A stretch of DNA of 64,000 nucleotides from Pedobacter hartonius (GCF_900107535.1 NZ_FNRA01000011.1:1-64000); one strand, 5' to 3'; shown: positions 26,282 to 36,494, counted from the stretch's first letter. Notes: generated by a model from the letters alone, not told the origin. Program-made: numbers and translations.

Positions 26282-27147
26282 TTATCGAAGATAATCCTGG
26301 AGATTTAATTCTGGCAGAGGAGTTTTTAACAGAGCAAAAGGTGGCATTTAAACTCACCCAGGCAAGGACCTTCAGGGAAGCGCGACAAATACTTTTAGCC
26401 GGAATAGCCGGATTTGATGTGATCCTGTTGGATCTTTCACTGCCCGACAAAATGGGTTTACCGTTGATACAGGAAATGATAGCAATAAGTTTCTCTATAC
26501 CCATCATTGTTTTGACGGGCTTTGCGGATATCTCCTTTAGTGTAAAATCACTTTCCATGGGTATTTCCGATTATCTTTTAAAAGACGATCTAAGTTCATC
26601 TATGCTTTACAAAAGCATTATATATAGCATCGAACGTAAAAAATCCATACTGGCCCTGGAGGCATCTGAAAAAAAATATAGTGAATTATTCAATTTAATT
26701 CCATTACCTACGTATGTTCTTGAGTTGGATTCCTCGCAGTTTCTGGATGTCAATGAAGCGTTCCTGATAAGTTATGGCTATAGCAGGGCAGAAATTTTGT
26801 CAATGAATTTAGATGCAATCTTGCCACCGGAAGAAAAAAATAACCATTCAGGCAAACTTAGGCATATTAAAAAAAGCCGGGAAATCATCTACGTTGATAT
26901 TCAGAGTAATCTTATAAAATATAAAGAAAAAAATGCTGAGATGGCCTTTGCAAATGATATTACGGATCGCTTAAATTACATCAGTTCAATGGAGTATCAA
27001 AACGAAAAACTCCGGGCAAAATCCTGGACTCAATCACATGTTTTCAGGGCTCCTTTATCCAGAATTATAGGGCTTATTCCGATTTTCAGACTTAAGGACT
27101 ATTGCCACAATAAGTTCATGTTTCTAAAGGCCAATGGTCAGAAATAG
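26248..27147 (+). pseudogene. REC-PAS protein with truncated histidine-kinase end
   Basis: The 299-residue product has a REC domain (about 9-125; Asp62 in ILLDLSLPDKMG), a PAS domain (about 138-240), and the start of a HisKA domain with His264 in SWTQSHVFRAPLSRIIGLI. It then runs into unrelated residues and stops 35 codons after the His; no HATPase domain exists in any frame before the next gene at 27191. The SHxxRAPLxRIxGL H-box is typical of full-length Sphingobacteriaceae PAS kinases, so the catalytic half appears deleted. It could still be phosphorylated on Asp62 or serve as a His substrate. The REC domain is a near relative of that at 24370. The frame itself is intact, so a working short form is possible. 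Confidence 0.55.
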
Positions 27148-27190
27148 GCATTATCCCCTGAAATCATTATTTTTGTAAAAAGATAACACA

Positions 27191-27994
27191 ATGAATTTAT
27201 TTAGATCTGATGAGGAAGTGGCGATCCAACGTGAAAGCTGCCTGCTGGTTAGCGCTACCATTACCGAGGTGGCTAAAATAATGAAACCCGGTATAACTAC
27301 ACTCTCGCTGGATGAAATGGCCGAGACCTTTATCCGCGACAACGGGGCCAGTCCATCCTGTAAAGGATACCACGGATATCCATATTCGCTATGTATCTCC
27401 GTGAATGAACAGATCGTTCACGGATTTCCGGGAAAATATGTGTTGAAGGAAGGAGATATAGTATCCATTGATACGGTTGTATATAAGAACGGGTTCCATG
27501 GCGACCACGCCTATACCTTTATCCTGGGCGAAACCACAAAAGAGGTGCTGGATTTAGTGAGGATCACGAAGGAGTCTCTTTATGAAGGTATTAAACAAGC
27601 TGTTGCGGGGAATCGCACAGGTGACATCGGGAATGCTATTGAAAGCTATACCTATGGTAAACACGGTTACGGTGTGATCCGGGATTTCGTGGGACATGGA
27701 GTAGGAAGGGAAATGCATGAAGATCCGCAATTGCCAAACTACGGTGTAAAAGGTAAAGGTAAAAAGCTAACAGAAAACATGGTTTTAGCGATTGAACCGA
27801 TGATTACCATGGGTTCAAATAAAATACATATACTTGATGATGGCTGGACAGTCATATCTGCGGATAACTCGGTAGCAGTTCACTTTGAGCACAATGTCTG
27901 TGTGAAGAAAGGTGCTCCGCTGATTCTCTCTGATTTTTCTATCATTGAAGCGGCAGAAAAGCAAAACTCCAATTTAAACAGTAGCTATTACTAA
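27191..27994 (+). CDS. map: Type I methionine aminopeptidase
   Basis: The 267-residue cytoplasmic enzyme removes initiator Met from new proteins using a two-metal site. The ligands are visible in order: Asp in SIDTVVYKNGFHGDHAYTF (two Asp), His in VGHGVGREMHEDP, Glu in LAIEPMITMG, and Glu in VHFEHNVCV. The substrate-side His is in SVNEQIVHGFPG. Length fits the family. It is followed by a strong hairpin terminator and shows no functional link with the neighbouring signalling or GH92 genes. A second map copy elsewhere in the genome, in the ribosomal gene cluster, would be usual for Bacteroidota but cannot be checked here. Confidence 0.9.
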   Translation: MNLFRSDEEVAIQRESCLLVSATITEVAKIMKPGITTLSLDEMAETFIRDNGASPSCKGYHGYPYSLCISVNEQIVHGFPGKYVLKEGDIVSIDTVVYKNGFHGDHAYTFILGETTKEVLDLVRITKESLYEGIKQAVAGNRTGDIGNAIESYTYGKHGYGVIRDFVGHGVGREMHEDPQLPNYGVKGKGKKLTENMVLAIEPMITMGSNKIHILDDGWTVISADNSVAVHFEHNVCVKKGAPLILSDFSIIEAAEKQNSNLNSSYY

Positions 27995-27997
27995 TCA

Positions 27998-28037
27998 TAA
28001 AAGCCGCAGCTGATAGCGATATTGGTTGCGGCTTTTA
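27998..28037 (+). terminator. Hairpin terminator after methionine aminopeptidase
   Basis: TAAAAGCCGCA (27998-28008) pairs perfectly with TGCGGCTTTTA (28027-28037) around an 18-nt loop that can form further pairs. The A-rich and T-rich flanks suit termination in both directions. Confidence 0.75.
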
Positions 28038-28231
28038 AATTGATAAGGTCGTTTCGGTTCTTTACAGCCAGGTAAATCCATGCCGCAGATATTGGATTTA
28101 TGCAGGAAGAAACAAAGTATTTACAATCTCAGGGTCAGCTTGGTACAAAAAACCTGTATATTCAAAAACTAAATAATATTAGTTTGTATGAAGCGTATTT
28201 GTAATTCCGGCGAAAGAGTAAACACTTAAAA

Positions 28232-30495
28232 ATGACCAGACACTTCTTTGAGAGCACTTTAAATTGGAAGCCAATTTTTATCTTGGTATTGATATTAAAT
28301 ATCAGCAGCACTGCTTCTGCACAGGAAACACAAAATGACAACGGCGGCAGTGGTAACCTAAAATATGTAGATCCACGGATTGGTAACGTGGGACAGCTGT
28401 TAGAGCCAACGCGGCCAACTATTCAGCTTCCCAATCAGATGATCAGGATGTTTCCGCAAAGGAAAGATTATATGGATGACCAGATCTCCAGCTTTCCGCT
28501 GAACATTGTTTCCCATCGCCTGGGTGAGGTCTTTTCCCTTAAACCTGTCAATACTGTACCAGATATCAACAGCTGGAAAGGCAAAATGGCCTATGATTAC
28601 GATTTGGAGGTCACCCGCCCCTGGTATTATTCAACCTATTTGGTTGACAATGATATTAAAGTAGAATTTGTGCCGGGTAAAAAAGTGGGCTATTATCAAT
28701 TCAGTTTTAAAGCAAACAGCCCCAGATCTTTATTGCTGGGTGTATATAATGAAGGTGAAAGTGAATTTAAGTTTATTTCGGACAGCGAGATAACGGGAGT
28801 AGAAACCTATCATGAGAATATCAAAGTATATTTATATGGTGTTTTTAATACGGGTGCAACTGTAGGTACGGTGAAAGGTAACCAGCTGTTAGAAGAACGT
28901 TCTGCAAATGGCAAAGATATCAGGGCCTGGATTACGTTTCCCCAAAACGGAGCAAATGAAATCACCTTTAAATATGCAATATCGTACATTAGCGCAGCAC
29001 AGGCCCGCAAAAACTTTGATAAGGAATTTCAATCTGAGAGCTTCGGGTCGCTAAAGAAAAAAGGCGAAAAGGCCTGGTCTGATGTAATCAACCAGATCAA
29101 AACCGATGGCGGTACAGAAGCCCAAAAAAGATCTTTTTATACTGCGCTGTACCGGAGTTCTGAACGCATGGTAGATATCACTGAGGATGGCCGGTATTTT
29201 AGCGGCTTTGATAACAAGATCCACCAATCTGACAGGCCGTTTTATGTTGACGACTGGGTGTGGGACACCTATCTGGCGCTACATCCGCTCAGAACGATAC
29301 TTAACCCTTCACAGGAAGAAGATATGCTCAACTCATATGTACATATGTATGAACAGAGCGGCTGGATGCCTACCTTTCCCGTATTGTTTGGCGATCATGC
29401 CTGTATGAACGGATTCCACTCTACGGTCAGTTTTCTGGATGCTTACCGCAAAGGATTAAGAAATTATGATGTAGCTAAAGCTTATGAAGGCGTGTTTAAG
29501 AATGCTACTGCCGCTACGATGTTGCCCTGGAAGAACGGGCCTAAAACCGATCTGGACGATTTTTATTATAAAAATGGATTTTTCCCTGCACTGCATATTG
29601 GTGAAAAGGAAACTAACCCGGCGGTACATGATTTTGAAAAGCGCCAGGCTGTTGCCATTACGCTGGGGCACAGTTATGACGACTGGGCACTGGGTCAGCT
29701 GGCAAAAGATCTGGGGAAAACAGCGGATTTTAAAAGATTTAGTGCCCGGGGCCAGAACTATAAAAATTTATGGGATGCCAAAAAGCAAATGTTCATGCCA
29801 AAAGACGCCAAAGGAAACTGGATTAATATTGATCCGAAGTTTGATGGCGGTATGGGCGGCAGAGATTATTATGATGAGAACAACGGCTGGACCTATTTAT
29901 GGCAGGTTCAGGAGGACGTCAATGGATTGATCGGCTTGTTTGGCGGCAAGACCGCATTCGAAGATAAGCTGGATCAGCTTTACCGCGAGCCGCTGGGCCG
30001 TAGTAAATATGCATCCAGGCTAAGTTCCCGGATGTTACAGGTATTGTAGGGCAGTATTCAATGGGTAATGAACCCAGCTTTCACATCCCTTACCTGTACA
30101 ACTATACCTCACCCTGGAAAACCCAGCGCAGGATACGTTTCCTGCTCGATACCTGGTTTAAAGATAATGTATTCGGTATTCCAGGAGATGAGGACGGCGG
30201 TGGAATGAGTGCTTTTGTCGTATTCTCTTCCATGGGTTTCTATCCGCTTACACCAGGTAATCCGGTATATACAATTGGCAGTCCTGTTTTTGAAAAAGTG
30301 AATATCGACCTGCCCGGTGGCAAAACCTTTCGCATCATCGCCAATCACAGCTCTGTTGTTAATAAATATATTCAAAGTGCAAAATTTGATGGTAAGGCAT
30401 TGACTACACCATGGTTTACTCACGCTCAGCTAACGGCTGGCGGTACGCTCGAACTTGAAATGGGCCCGTTGCCAAATAAGAGCTGGGGGGGTTAA
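28232..30495 (+). pseudogene. GH92 alpha-mannosidase (third copy), broken by a 1-nt frameshift
   Basis: The first frame (28232-30049) has a Sec signal ending at TASAQ and most of a GH92 enzyme: KYVDPRIGNVGQL, VDDWVWDTYLALHPLRT, PVLFGDHACMNGFHS, and the candidate acid in DENNGWTYLWQVQED. After Ala at 30011-30013 it goes out of frame and stops. One added T there restores FQAKFPDVTGIVGQYS and runs into the frame that continues to 30495 with MGNEPSFHIPYLYN and the catalytic GDEDGGGMSAFVVFSSMGFY. The split therefore separates the two halves of the active site. Everything else looks intact, so the mutation is recent or a base-calling error. It lies alone, away from a SusCD pair. Confidence 0.75.
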
Positions 30496-30619
30496 TGAGT
30501 AATTCCGCTGTAAGGGCTCTTCGGGCAGGCTAAAATAATTGTTATCTTTCAATTATACTATATGTTAAAATCTAACCAATATGCGGTAATTTTCAAGTAA
30601 TAATCAAGTTTCATAACTC

Positions 30620-30627
30620 TAATTTTG
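30620..30627 (+). promoter_or_regulatory. Candidate -7 box upstream of the hydroxyproline genes
   Basis: TAATTTTG matches TAnnTTTG exactly, 16 nt before the ATG at 30644. There is no convincing -33 box upstream, so an activator such as the AraC-type protein encoded at 35532 may be needed; that would leave a very short leader. Weak evidence. Confidence 0.3.
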
Positions 30628-30643
30628 AAATAAAAACGCAGTT

Positions 30644-31561
30644 ATGAATATAGATTTTTGGGCAGGAGTCTTTCCTGCAATCACTACTAAATTTACCTCA
30701 GAAGAAGAACTTGATCTTGATGCATGCAACAGAGGAATAGAAGCCCAGCTTGAGGCGGGTGTAAATGGTATTGTTATTGGAGGCTCTCTTGGAGAAGCCA
30801 GTACCTTATCTGAGGAAGAAAAATTTATTCTGCTTGCTGAAACTGTTAAAACTGTGGCCGGACGGGTACCGGTAATCTTTAGTATCGCTGAGCAGGCAAC
30901 AAGAGTTGCTGTTTATCATGCAAAAAAAGGAGAAGAGCTGGGTGCTTCCGGATTAATGTTGCTTCCTCCGCTCCGCTATTATGCCTCTTCAGAGGAAACA
31001 CTTACCTATTTTGGCACAGTTGCAGAAAGCACTACTTTGCCGATCATGATCTATAACAATCCTATTGATTATAAGATACATGTTACACTTGACATGTTTG
31101 CTGAACTCGAAAAATATAGTAATATTACTGCTGTAAAGGAATCCACCCGTGATGTGAGTAACATTACGCGGATGATCAATCGTTTTGGAGAGCGCTACAA
31201 GATTTTTACAGGTGTCGATCCATTAGCATTAGAGAGTTTATTAGTAGGGGCCCATGGTTGGGTAGCCGGTCTGGTGGATGCATTTCCAAAGGAAACAGTG
31301 GCCGTTTTCCGTCTGGCAAAATCAGGCAGGAATGAGGAGGCTGTAGCAATTTACCGTTGGTTTATGCCACTGCTTGACCTTGACATTCAACCCAAACTGG
31401 TACAGTATATTAAACTTGCTGAGGCAGCAACAGGAACGGGAACAGAATACGTGCGCGCACCACGTCTGGTAATTACCGGAGAGGAACGTGAACAGGTACT
31501 GAAAGTGATCAACGATGCGCTGGCAGTAAGACCTGTATTGCCTGAAGGAAGCTGGGGATAA
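30644..31561 (+). CDS. DHDPS-family lyase, probable 1-pyrroline-4-hydroxy-2-carboxylate deaminase
   Basis: The 305-residue TIM-barrel protein belongs to the dihydrodipicolinate synthase/N-acetylneuraminate lyase family: GGSLGEASTLSEEEK (substrate carboxylate loop), Tyr in IMIYNNPIDY, and Schiff-base Lys165 in ITAVKESTRDVSN. In hydroxyproline catabolism a family member deaminates and dehydrates 1-pyrroline-4-hydroxy-2-carboxylate to 2-oxoglutarate semialdehyde. The assignment comes from its neighbours: the next three genes encode the semialdehyde dehydrogenase, the hydroxyproline epimerase and a D-amino-acid dehydrogenase. Motifs alone do not separate it from other family members. It is the first gene of the cluster. 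Confidence 0.78.
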   Translation: MNIDFWAGVFPAITTKFTSEEELDLDACNRGIEAQLEAGVNGIVIGGSLGEASTLSEEEKFILLAETVKTVAGRVPVIFSIAEQATRVAVYHAKKGEELGASGLMLLPPLRYYASSEETLTYFGTVAESTTLPIMIYNNPIDYKIHVTLDMFAELEKYSNITAVKESTRDVSNITRMINRFGERYKIFTGVDPLALESLLVGAHGWVAGLVDAFPKETVAVFRLAKSGRNEEAVAIYRWFMPLLDLDIQPKLVQYIKLAEAATGTGTEYVRAPRLVITGEEREQVLKVINDALAVRPVLPEGSWG

Positions 31562-31590
31562 CCACAGCACAACATATTTAATTCATAAAA

Positions 31591-33183
31591 ATGAACGGAC
31601 AGAATTTAGTGGGAAATGAATATGCTGAGGCAGCAACTTCAGCATTCAGAGCGGTAAATCCTTTAACAGGAGAGGTTCTTGACGGGGAATTTTTCCCTGC
31701 TCAGAAGAAACATGTGGATGATGCACTACTGTTTGCCGCAAATGCCTTTATCACTTATAAAAATATAGATAAGGATCTTAAAGCAGATTTTCTGCGCACA
31801 ATTGCAAAAGAAATCCTGGCTTTGGACACTATCCTTCTTGAAAGGGCCTGTGCGGAAAGTGGTTTGCCATTGGGCAGAATTCAGGGAGAAAGAGGAAGAA
31901 CCGTTGCACAGCTGAATATGTTTGCAGACCTGGTTGCGGAAGGTTCATGGGTAGAAGCTATTATTGACCATGAGTTGCCTGAAAGGCAGCCTGCGCCAAG
32001 GCCAGACCTGAGAAGAATGCTGGTGCCGCTTGGCCCGGTTGTTGTTTTTGGCGCCAGTAATTTCCCGCTGGCATTTTCAGTTGCCGGTGGTGATACAGCT
32101 TCAGCCCTGGCATCGGGTTGCCCTGTGATTGTCAAAGCGCATGCTGCCCATCCGGGGACGAGTGCCCTTGTGGCCTCGGCAATTCAAAAGGCTGTAATTT
32201 CTACCGGTATGCCACCGGGAGTGTTTTCTATGTTGTTCGATAACGGATTTGAAATTGGTGCATCACTGGTTCAGCATCCAAAAACAAAGGCTGTTACTTT
32301 TACCGGCTCCTTTAAAGGTGGTATGGCGCTGACGAGACTGGCTGCTGAAAGAGCAGTACCTATTCCGGTTTTCGCAGAGATGGGAAGTATCAATCCTATT
32401 TTATTATTGCCTGATGCACTGCATTCCGGGGCTGAGAAAATTGCAGAACAATATGCTGCTTCTATTACGATGGGTGCAGGTCAGTTTTGTACTAACCCGG
32501 GTTTGCTGATTGGTACCGCTTCTGACGGACTGACACGTTTTAAGGATACGCTTGCTGAAAAGATTGCTGAAATACCTTCTGCAGCTATGCTTACTCCGGC
32601 AATTTGCAGTAATTACCACAAGCTTTCAGCAGAGATGCTCAGAGAAGCGGGTGTTACGCTGGTGATGAGGTCTCAGGTTTCTGCTGAAGGCGCACAAAAC
32701 CAGGCAGGAGGAATGATTGCCCAGGTTTCAGCAAAAGATTTTATAGCGAACCCCAAACTTAAAGAAGAGATTTTTGGCCCCTGGTCACTGCTCGTTATTG
32801 CTGAAAACAACATGGAAATGGAGCAGGTGCTGGATAGTATTGGTGGTCAGCTGACCGTTTCAGTCATGGCTGAGGATGCAGAGCTCGACAGCTACCAGGC
32901 TTTACTGGATAAAGCAGCAGATATTTGCGGACGGATATTGCTGAATGGTGTGCCTACCGGCGTTGAGGTTTGTGCAGCAATGCAGCATGGCGGCCCTTTT
33001 CCTGCTACGAATGACAGCCGCTTTACTTCAGTGGGCACTACGGCTGTGCGCCGTTTTGTGCGCCCCTTCAGCTGGCAGAACTGGGACGGTAAATTATTGC
33101 CCGCTGCTTTGCAGGAGGAAAACCCGCTGGGGATCTGGCGAATGGTTAATCAATCCATGACAAACTCATCCATGATCAACTAA
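31591..33183 (+). CDS. 2-oxoglutarate semialdehyde dehydrogenase (NADP-type aldehyde dehydrogenase)
   Basis: The 530-residue cytoplasmic protein is an aldehyde dehydrogenase with catalytic Cys300 in GAGQFCTNPGLLIG, general-base Glu263 in VFAEMGSINPILLLP, the NAD(P) loop FTGSFKGGMALTRLA, and the substrate-pocket Asn in VFGASNFPLAFSVAGGDTAS. The last two features are typical of the ketoglutaric semialdehyde dehydrogenase subfamily. It would oxidise 2-oxoglutarate semialdehyde to 2-oxoglutarate, the last step of hydroxyproline breakdown. The gene is 29 nt after the deaminase gene and 3 nt before the epimerase gene. The subfamily also serves sugar-acid pathways, but the neighbours fit hydroxyproline. 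Confidence 0.85.
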   Translation: MNGQNLVGNEYAEAATSAFRAVNPLTGEVLDGEFFPAQKKHVDDALLFAANAFITYKNIDKDLKADFLRTIAKEILALDTILLERACAESGLPLGRIQGERGRTVAQLNMFADLVAEGSWVEAIIDHELPERQPAPRPDLRRMLVPLGPVVVFGASNFPLAFSVAGGDTASALASGCPVIVKAHAAHPGTSALVASAIQKAVISTGMPPGVFSMLFDNGFEIGASLVQHPKTKAVTFTGSFKGGMALTRLAAERAVPIPVFAEMGSINPILLLPDALHSGAEKIAEQYAASITMGAGQFCTNPGLLIGTASDGLTRFKDTLAEKIAEIPSAAMLTPAICSNYHKLSAEMLREAGVTLVMRSQVSAEGAQNQAGGMIAQVSAKDFIANPKLKEEIFGPWSLLVIAENNMEMEQVLDSIGGQLTVSVMAEDAELDSYQALLDKAADICGRILLNGVPTGVEVCAAMQHGGPFPATNDSRFTSVGTTAVRRFVRPFSWQNWDGKLLPAALQEENPLGIWRMVNQSMTNSSMIN

Positions 33184-33186
33184 GAT

Positions 33187-34188
33187 ATGTCAAGTAAAAC
33201 CTTTTTTTGTATAGATGCACACACATGCGGCAACCCGGTCAGACTGGTGGCCGGCGGCGGCCCCAATCTGAAAGGGGCAACCATGAGCGAAAAAAGACAG
33301 CATTTCCTGAAAGAATTTGACTGGATCAGGCAGGGGTTAATGTTTGAGCCGCGTGGTCATGATATGATGTCGGGCAGCATACTTTATCCTCCCCATGATC
33401 CCGAAAATGATATTGCTGTCCTCTTTATTGAGACAAGCGGATGTTTACCGATGTGCGGGCATGGTACGATCGGAACGATCACTATCGCTATTGAGGAAGG
33501 GCTGATTATTCCGAAAATTCCGGGGATAGTTAAAATGGAAGCTCCCGCAGGTCTGGTACATATTGAATACCAGCAGGAGAACAATAAAGTGTCTTCGGTA
33601 AAACTTACCAATGTACCCTCCTATCTGGATTCGGAAGGTTTGGAGGTAGCATGCCCTGATCTGGGCATGCTGACTTTTGATGTGGCATACGGTGGTAATT
33701 TTTATGCCATCATTGATCCTCAGCCAAATTTTAAGGGAATTGATCATTATGCAGCTGATCAGCTGATCTCCTGGAGCAGGGAGATCCGTAAGCAGATCAA
33801 TTCATTATACAGTTTTGTACATCCTGATAATCCTACAATAAAGGGTTGTACGCATGTGCTCTGGGCGGGTGAAACCAAATCATCACTGGCTACTGCGCGT
33901 AATGCCGTTTTTTATGGCGATAAAGCTATTGACAGATCGCCCTGCGGAACGGGCACCTCGGCCCGTATGGCACAATGGTTCGCCAAAGGCAAATTAAAGA
34001 AGGGAGATGTCTTTATCCATGAAAGTATCATAGGAAGTACATTCACGGGCAGGGTGGAAGAGTTGGTTGACCTCCATGGCCGCACTGCGATTATCCCCAG
34101 TATTGAGGGATGGGCAAAGGTATATGGTTACAATACGATTAAAATTGATGATGATGATCCGTATGCCAGGGGTTTTCAGGTACTGTAA
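33187..34188 (+). CDS. 4-hydroxyproline 2-epimerase (proline racemase family)
   Basis: The 333-residue protein has the two catalytic Cys of proline racemase-fold epimerases: Cys90 in LPMCGHGTIG and Cys253 in DRSPCGTGTSARMA. Having both Cys marks racemases/epimerases; trans-3-hydroxyproline dehydratases have Thr at the second position. It would convert trans-4-hydroxy-L-proline into cis-4-hydroxy-D-proline, the first intracellular step. Proline racemase is the main alternative, but the full pathway around it favours hydroxyproline. The start lies 3 nt after the aldehyde dehydrogenase stop, so these genes are surely co-transcribed. Confidence 0.88.
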   Translation: MSSKTFFCIDAHTCGNPVRLVAGGGPNLKGATMSEKRQHFLKEFDWIRQGLMFEPRGHDMMSGSILYPPHDPENDIAVLFIETSGCLPMCGHGTIGTITIAIEEGLIIPKIPGIVKMEAPAGLVHIEYQQENNKVSSVKLTNVPSYLDSEGLEVACPDLGMLTFDVAYGGNFYAIIDPQPNFKGIDHYAADQLISWSREIRKQINSLYSFVHPDNPTIKGCTHVLWAGETKSSLATARNAVFYGDKAIDRSPCGTGTSARMAQWFAKGKLKKGDVFIHESIIGSTFTGRVEELVDLHGRTAIIPSIEGWAKVYGYNTIKIDDDDPYARGFQVL

Positions 34189-34220
34189 AATTATTCATGA
34201 GATCATAAATTATATCAATA

Positions 34221-35465
34221 ATGGCTAAAGCAATTGTTATAGGTGCTGGAATTATCGGATTAAGTTCTGCTTATTATCTCCGTCAGGCCGGTTGGGAGGT
34301 GACTGTACTGGAAAAAGGCAATCTCAGTGATAATTGTTCGTTTGGTAATGCCGGGATGATCGTTCCAAGTCATTTTGTTCCCCTGGCAGCTCCGGGCATG
34401 CTGGAAAAGGGAATAAAGTGGATGTTCAATAGCCGGAGCCCTTTTTATGTAAGGCCTTCGCTTAATCCGGCCCTGCTGAGCTGGGGACTAAAGTTTATGA
34501 AGAGCGCAAACCAGCAGCAGGCCGCAAAGGCTGCAGTACCATTACGTGATATCTCTTTGCTGAGCAAGGAGCTTTATGCTGATCTTACAGCTAAAATTGG
34601 CGACTTCGGCTTGTCCAATAACGGAATCCTGATGTTGTATAAAACAGAAAAGGTTGAGGAAGAAGAACTGCATACCGCTGAGCAGGCAAGGGCACTGGGC
34701 CTGGATGCAGTTTCGTTATCCGCTGCTGAAGCCAGGCAACTGCAGCCCGGTTTGGAGCTCAATGTAAAAGGCGCAGTTCATTACCGTTGTGATGCCCATC
34801 TTAATCCAAACCTGCTCCTGGCACTTTTGCAAAGGAACCTGCTGGAGAGCGGTGTGGAAATTCTTAAGAACGCGGAAGTGACAAAGATGGTACATGAGAA
34901 AGGTAAAATTACCTTGCTTGTTGCTGCGGGGCAGGAATATGCGGCAGATCATTACGTACTGGCCACTGGCTCCTGGTCGCCCGAAATTGCAAAACGGGCA
35001 GGGTTTAAAATCCCGCTGATGCCTGGTAAAGGATATTCTTTTATGGTTGAGAACACACAAAAGAATATGCATATCGCTGCGCTGCTTTGTGAAGCGAAGG
35101 TATCAGTGACGCCTATGGGCGGAAAGATACGCTTTGGGGGTACGATGGAGATCGATGCAATCAATGACCGTATTCATATAAATAGAGTGAAAGGAATTGT
35201 AGAATCTATCCCTGCCTACCTTCCCGGTTTTCAGCCGGATCTGCCTGAGAAAAAAGATATCTGGTTTGGCTTCAGGCCCTGCTCTCCGGACGGGTTGCCT
35301 TATCTGGGCAACAGTAAGGCCCTGCATAATTTGACTGTCGCCACCGGGCACGGCATGATGGGAATAAGTCTCGGTCCTGCTACAGGAATGCTGCTGAGCG
35401 AACTGGTGAATGGAACACCACCTTCCATGGATATTCAACCGTTTTCGCCAGACAGATATAGCTAA
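34221..35465 (+). CDS. FAD-dependent D-amino-acid dehydrogenase, probable cis-4-hydroxy-D-proline dehydrogenase
   Basis: The 414-residue protein is a DadA/DAO-type flavoenzyme with an N-terminal dinucleotide-binding motif (VIGAGIIGLSSAYYLRQAGW), the FAD contact VLEKGNLSDNCSFGNAGMIV, a substrate-domain centre (VHYRCDAHLNPNLLLALLQ), and a C-terminal FAD loop (GFRPCSPDGLPYLG, then GHGMMGISLGPATG). It would oxidise cis-4-hydroxy-D-proline to 1-pyrroline-4-hydroxy-2-carboxylate. There is no signal peptide; like DadA it may be peripheral on the inner membrane and pass electrons to quinone. The gene is 32 nt after the epimerase gene. Substrate identity is by context. Confidence 0.83.
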   Translation: MAKAIVIGAGIIGLSSAYYLRQAGWEVTVLEKGNLSDNCSFGNAGMIVPSHFVPLAAPGMLEKGIKWMFNSRSPFYVRPSLNPALLSWGLKFMKSANQQQAAKAAVPLRDISLLSKELYADLTAKIGDFGLSNNGILMLYKTEKVEEEELHTAEQARALGLDAVSLSAAEARQLQPGLELNVKGAVHYRCDAHLNPNLLLALLQRNLLESGVEILKNAEVTKMVHEKGKITLLVAAGQEYAADHYVLATGSWSPEIAKRAGFKIPLMPGKGYSFMVENTQKNMHIAALLCEAKVSVTPMGGKIRFGGTMEIDAINDRIHINRVKGIVESIPAYLPGFQPDLPEKKDIWFGFRPCSPDGLPYLGNSKALHNLTVATGHGMMGISLGPATGMLLSELVNGTPPSMDIQPFSPDRYS

Positions 35466-35531
35466 TATATTATATATCAGTGTTTTTTAGATTTTTTGTT
35501 TTGACGACCCTTAAGTTTTTTGTATATTTTG

Positions 35532-36398
35532 ATGATGAAAGTACTCCCCTTTACTATACCGGCTTCTCATGACAAGACAATCATGGTTCAGACTGAGGAT
35601 ATGCCTCATTTCTATACGCATTTGCACCGTCATAAAGAAATACAGCTAACCTGGATACAGGAAGGGGAGGGTACACTGGTTGCAGGAATGAATATGCATT
35701 TGTTTCATGCCAGGGAAATCTACCTTTTTGGAGCTAATATGCCTCATGTATTTAAAAGTGATCCTGAATATTTTTCTGGCGACAGCACGAAGAAGATACG
35801 CACAGTTACTGTGTTTTTTAATCCGACGGATAAGCTGGCCGCTTTATTCGATTTACCTGAGATGAGAAACGTACAGCATTTTCTGGATGCATATAACTGT
35901 GGCTTTAAGGTTCCCCCTCAACTGTTTTCGGATGTGTCAGGCAGGTTAACAGGCCTGCTGAATTCTGATGGCATAGATCAGTTGATGCAGTTTTTACAGT
36001 TGCTAAAAGCATTGAGCGACGTAAAAGGTCTCGAACCATTAACAGTAGATACCTTTCCTAAATCCATCAATGATAACGAAGGGATGCGTGTGGCCTCCAT
36101 TTATAATTATATCATTCAGAATTACAATAAGGATCTTACTTTAGAGGAAGTGGCAGAACAGGCATTTATGACACCGCATGCTTTCTGTCGTTATTTTAAA
36201 AAACATACCCGTTATACCCTGGTCAGTTTTCTGAATAAAGTGCGCATCAATGAAGCCTGCAAACAGCTGATGAGCGGCTCTCATAATGGAATTGCCTCGA
36301 TAGCTTATGGCTGCGGGTTTAACAGTATTGCCAACTTCAACAGGGTATTTAAATCGATAACCGGCAAAAGCCCACGAAATTACAAAGAACAATATTAA
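35532..36398 (+). CDS. AraC-family transcription regulator of the hydroxyproline cluster
   Basis: From the ATG at 35532 the protein has 288 residues; a TTG at 35520 could add four. The N-terminal half is a cupin-type sensing domain (HFYTHLHRHKEIQLTWIQEG), and the C-terminal 100 residues hold two helix-turn-helix motifs (LTLEEVAEQAFMTPHAFCRY; IASIAYGCGFNSIANFNRVF, then KSITGKSPRNYK). It lies between the catabolic genes and the permease on the same strand, so it probably controls the cluster in response to hydroxyproline or a breakdown product. No clear direct repeat that could be its site was found in the short upstream spacers. Confidence 0.85.
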   Translation: MMKVLPFTIPASHDKTIMVQTEDMPHFYTHLHRHKEIQLTWIQEGEGTLVAGMNMHLFHAREIYLFGANMPHVFKSDPEYFSGDSTKKIRTVTVFFNPTDKLAALFDLPEMRNVQHFLDAYNCGFKVPPQLFSDVSGRLTGLLNSDGIDQLMQFLQLLKALSDVKGLEPLTVDTFPKSINDNEGMRVASIYNYIIQNYNKDLTLEEVAEQAFMTPHAFCRYFKKHTRYTLVSFLNKVRINEACKQLMSGSHNGIASIAYGCGFNSIANFNRVFKSITGKSPRNYKEQY

Positions 36399-36494
36399 TG
36401 ACATTGGTTAATATCGGTCAATGATTGATTAAATATGGAATACTTTTCGGATCGTATTCGGGTATTTTTGAGTTCAGCAAACCAATTTAATCTA

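Noticed and set aside
30050-30060. Two separate GH92-type genes at 28232 and 30061
   Set aside because: One added T joins the frames into an unbroken GH92 sequence across the active site, so this is one broken gene.
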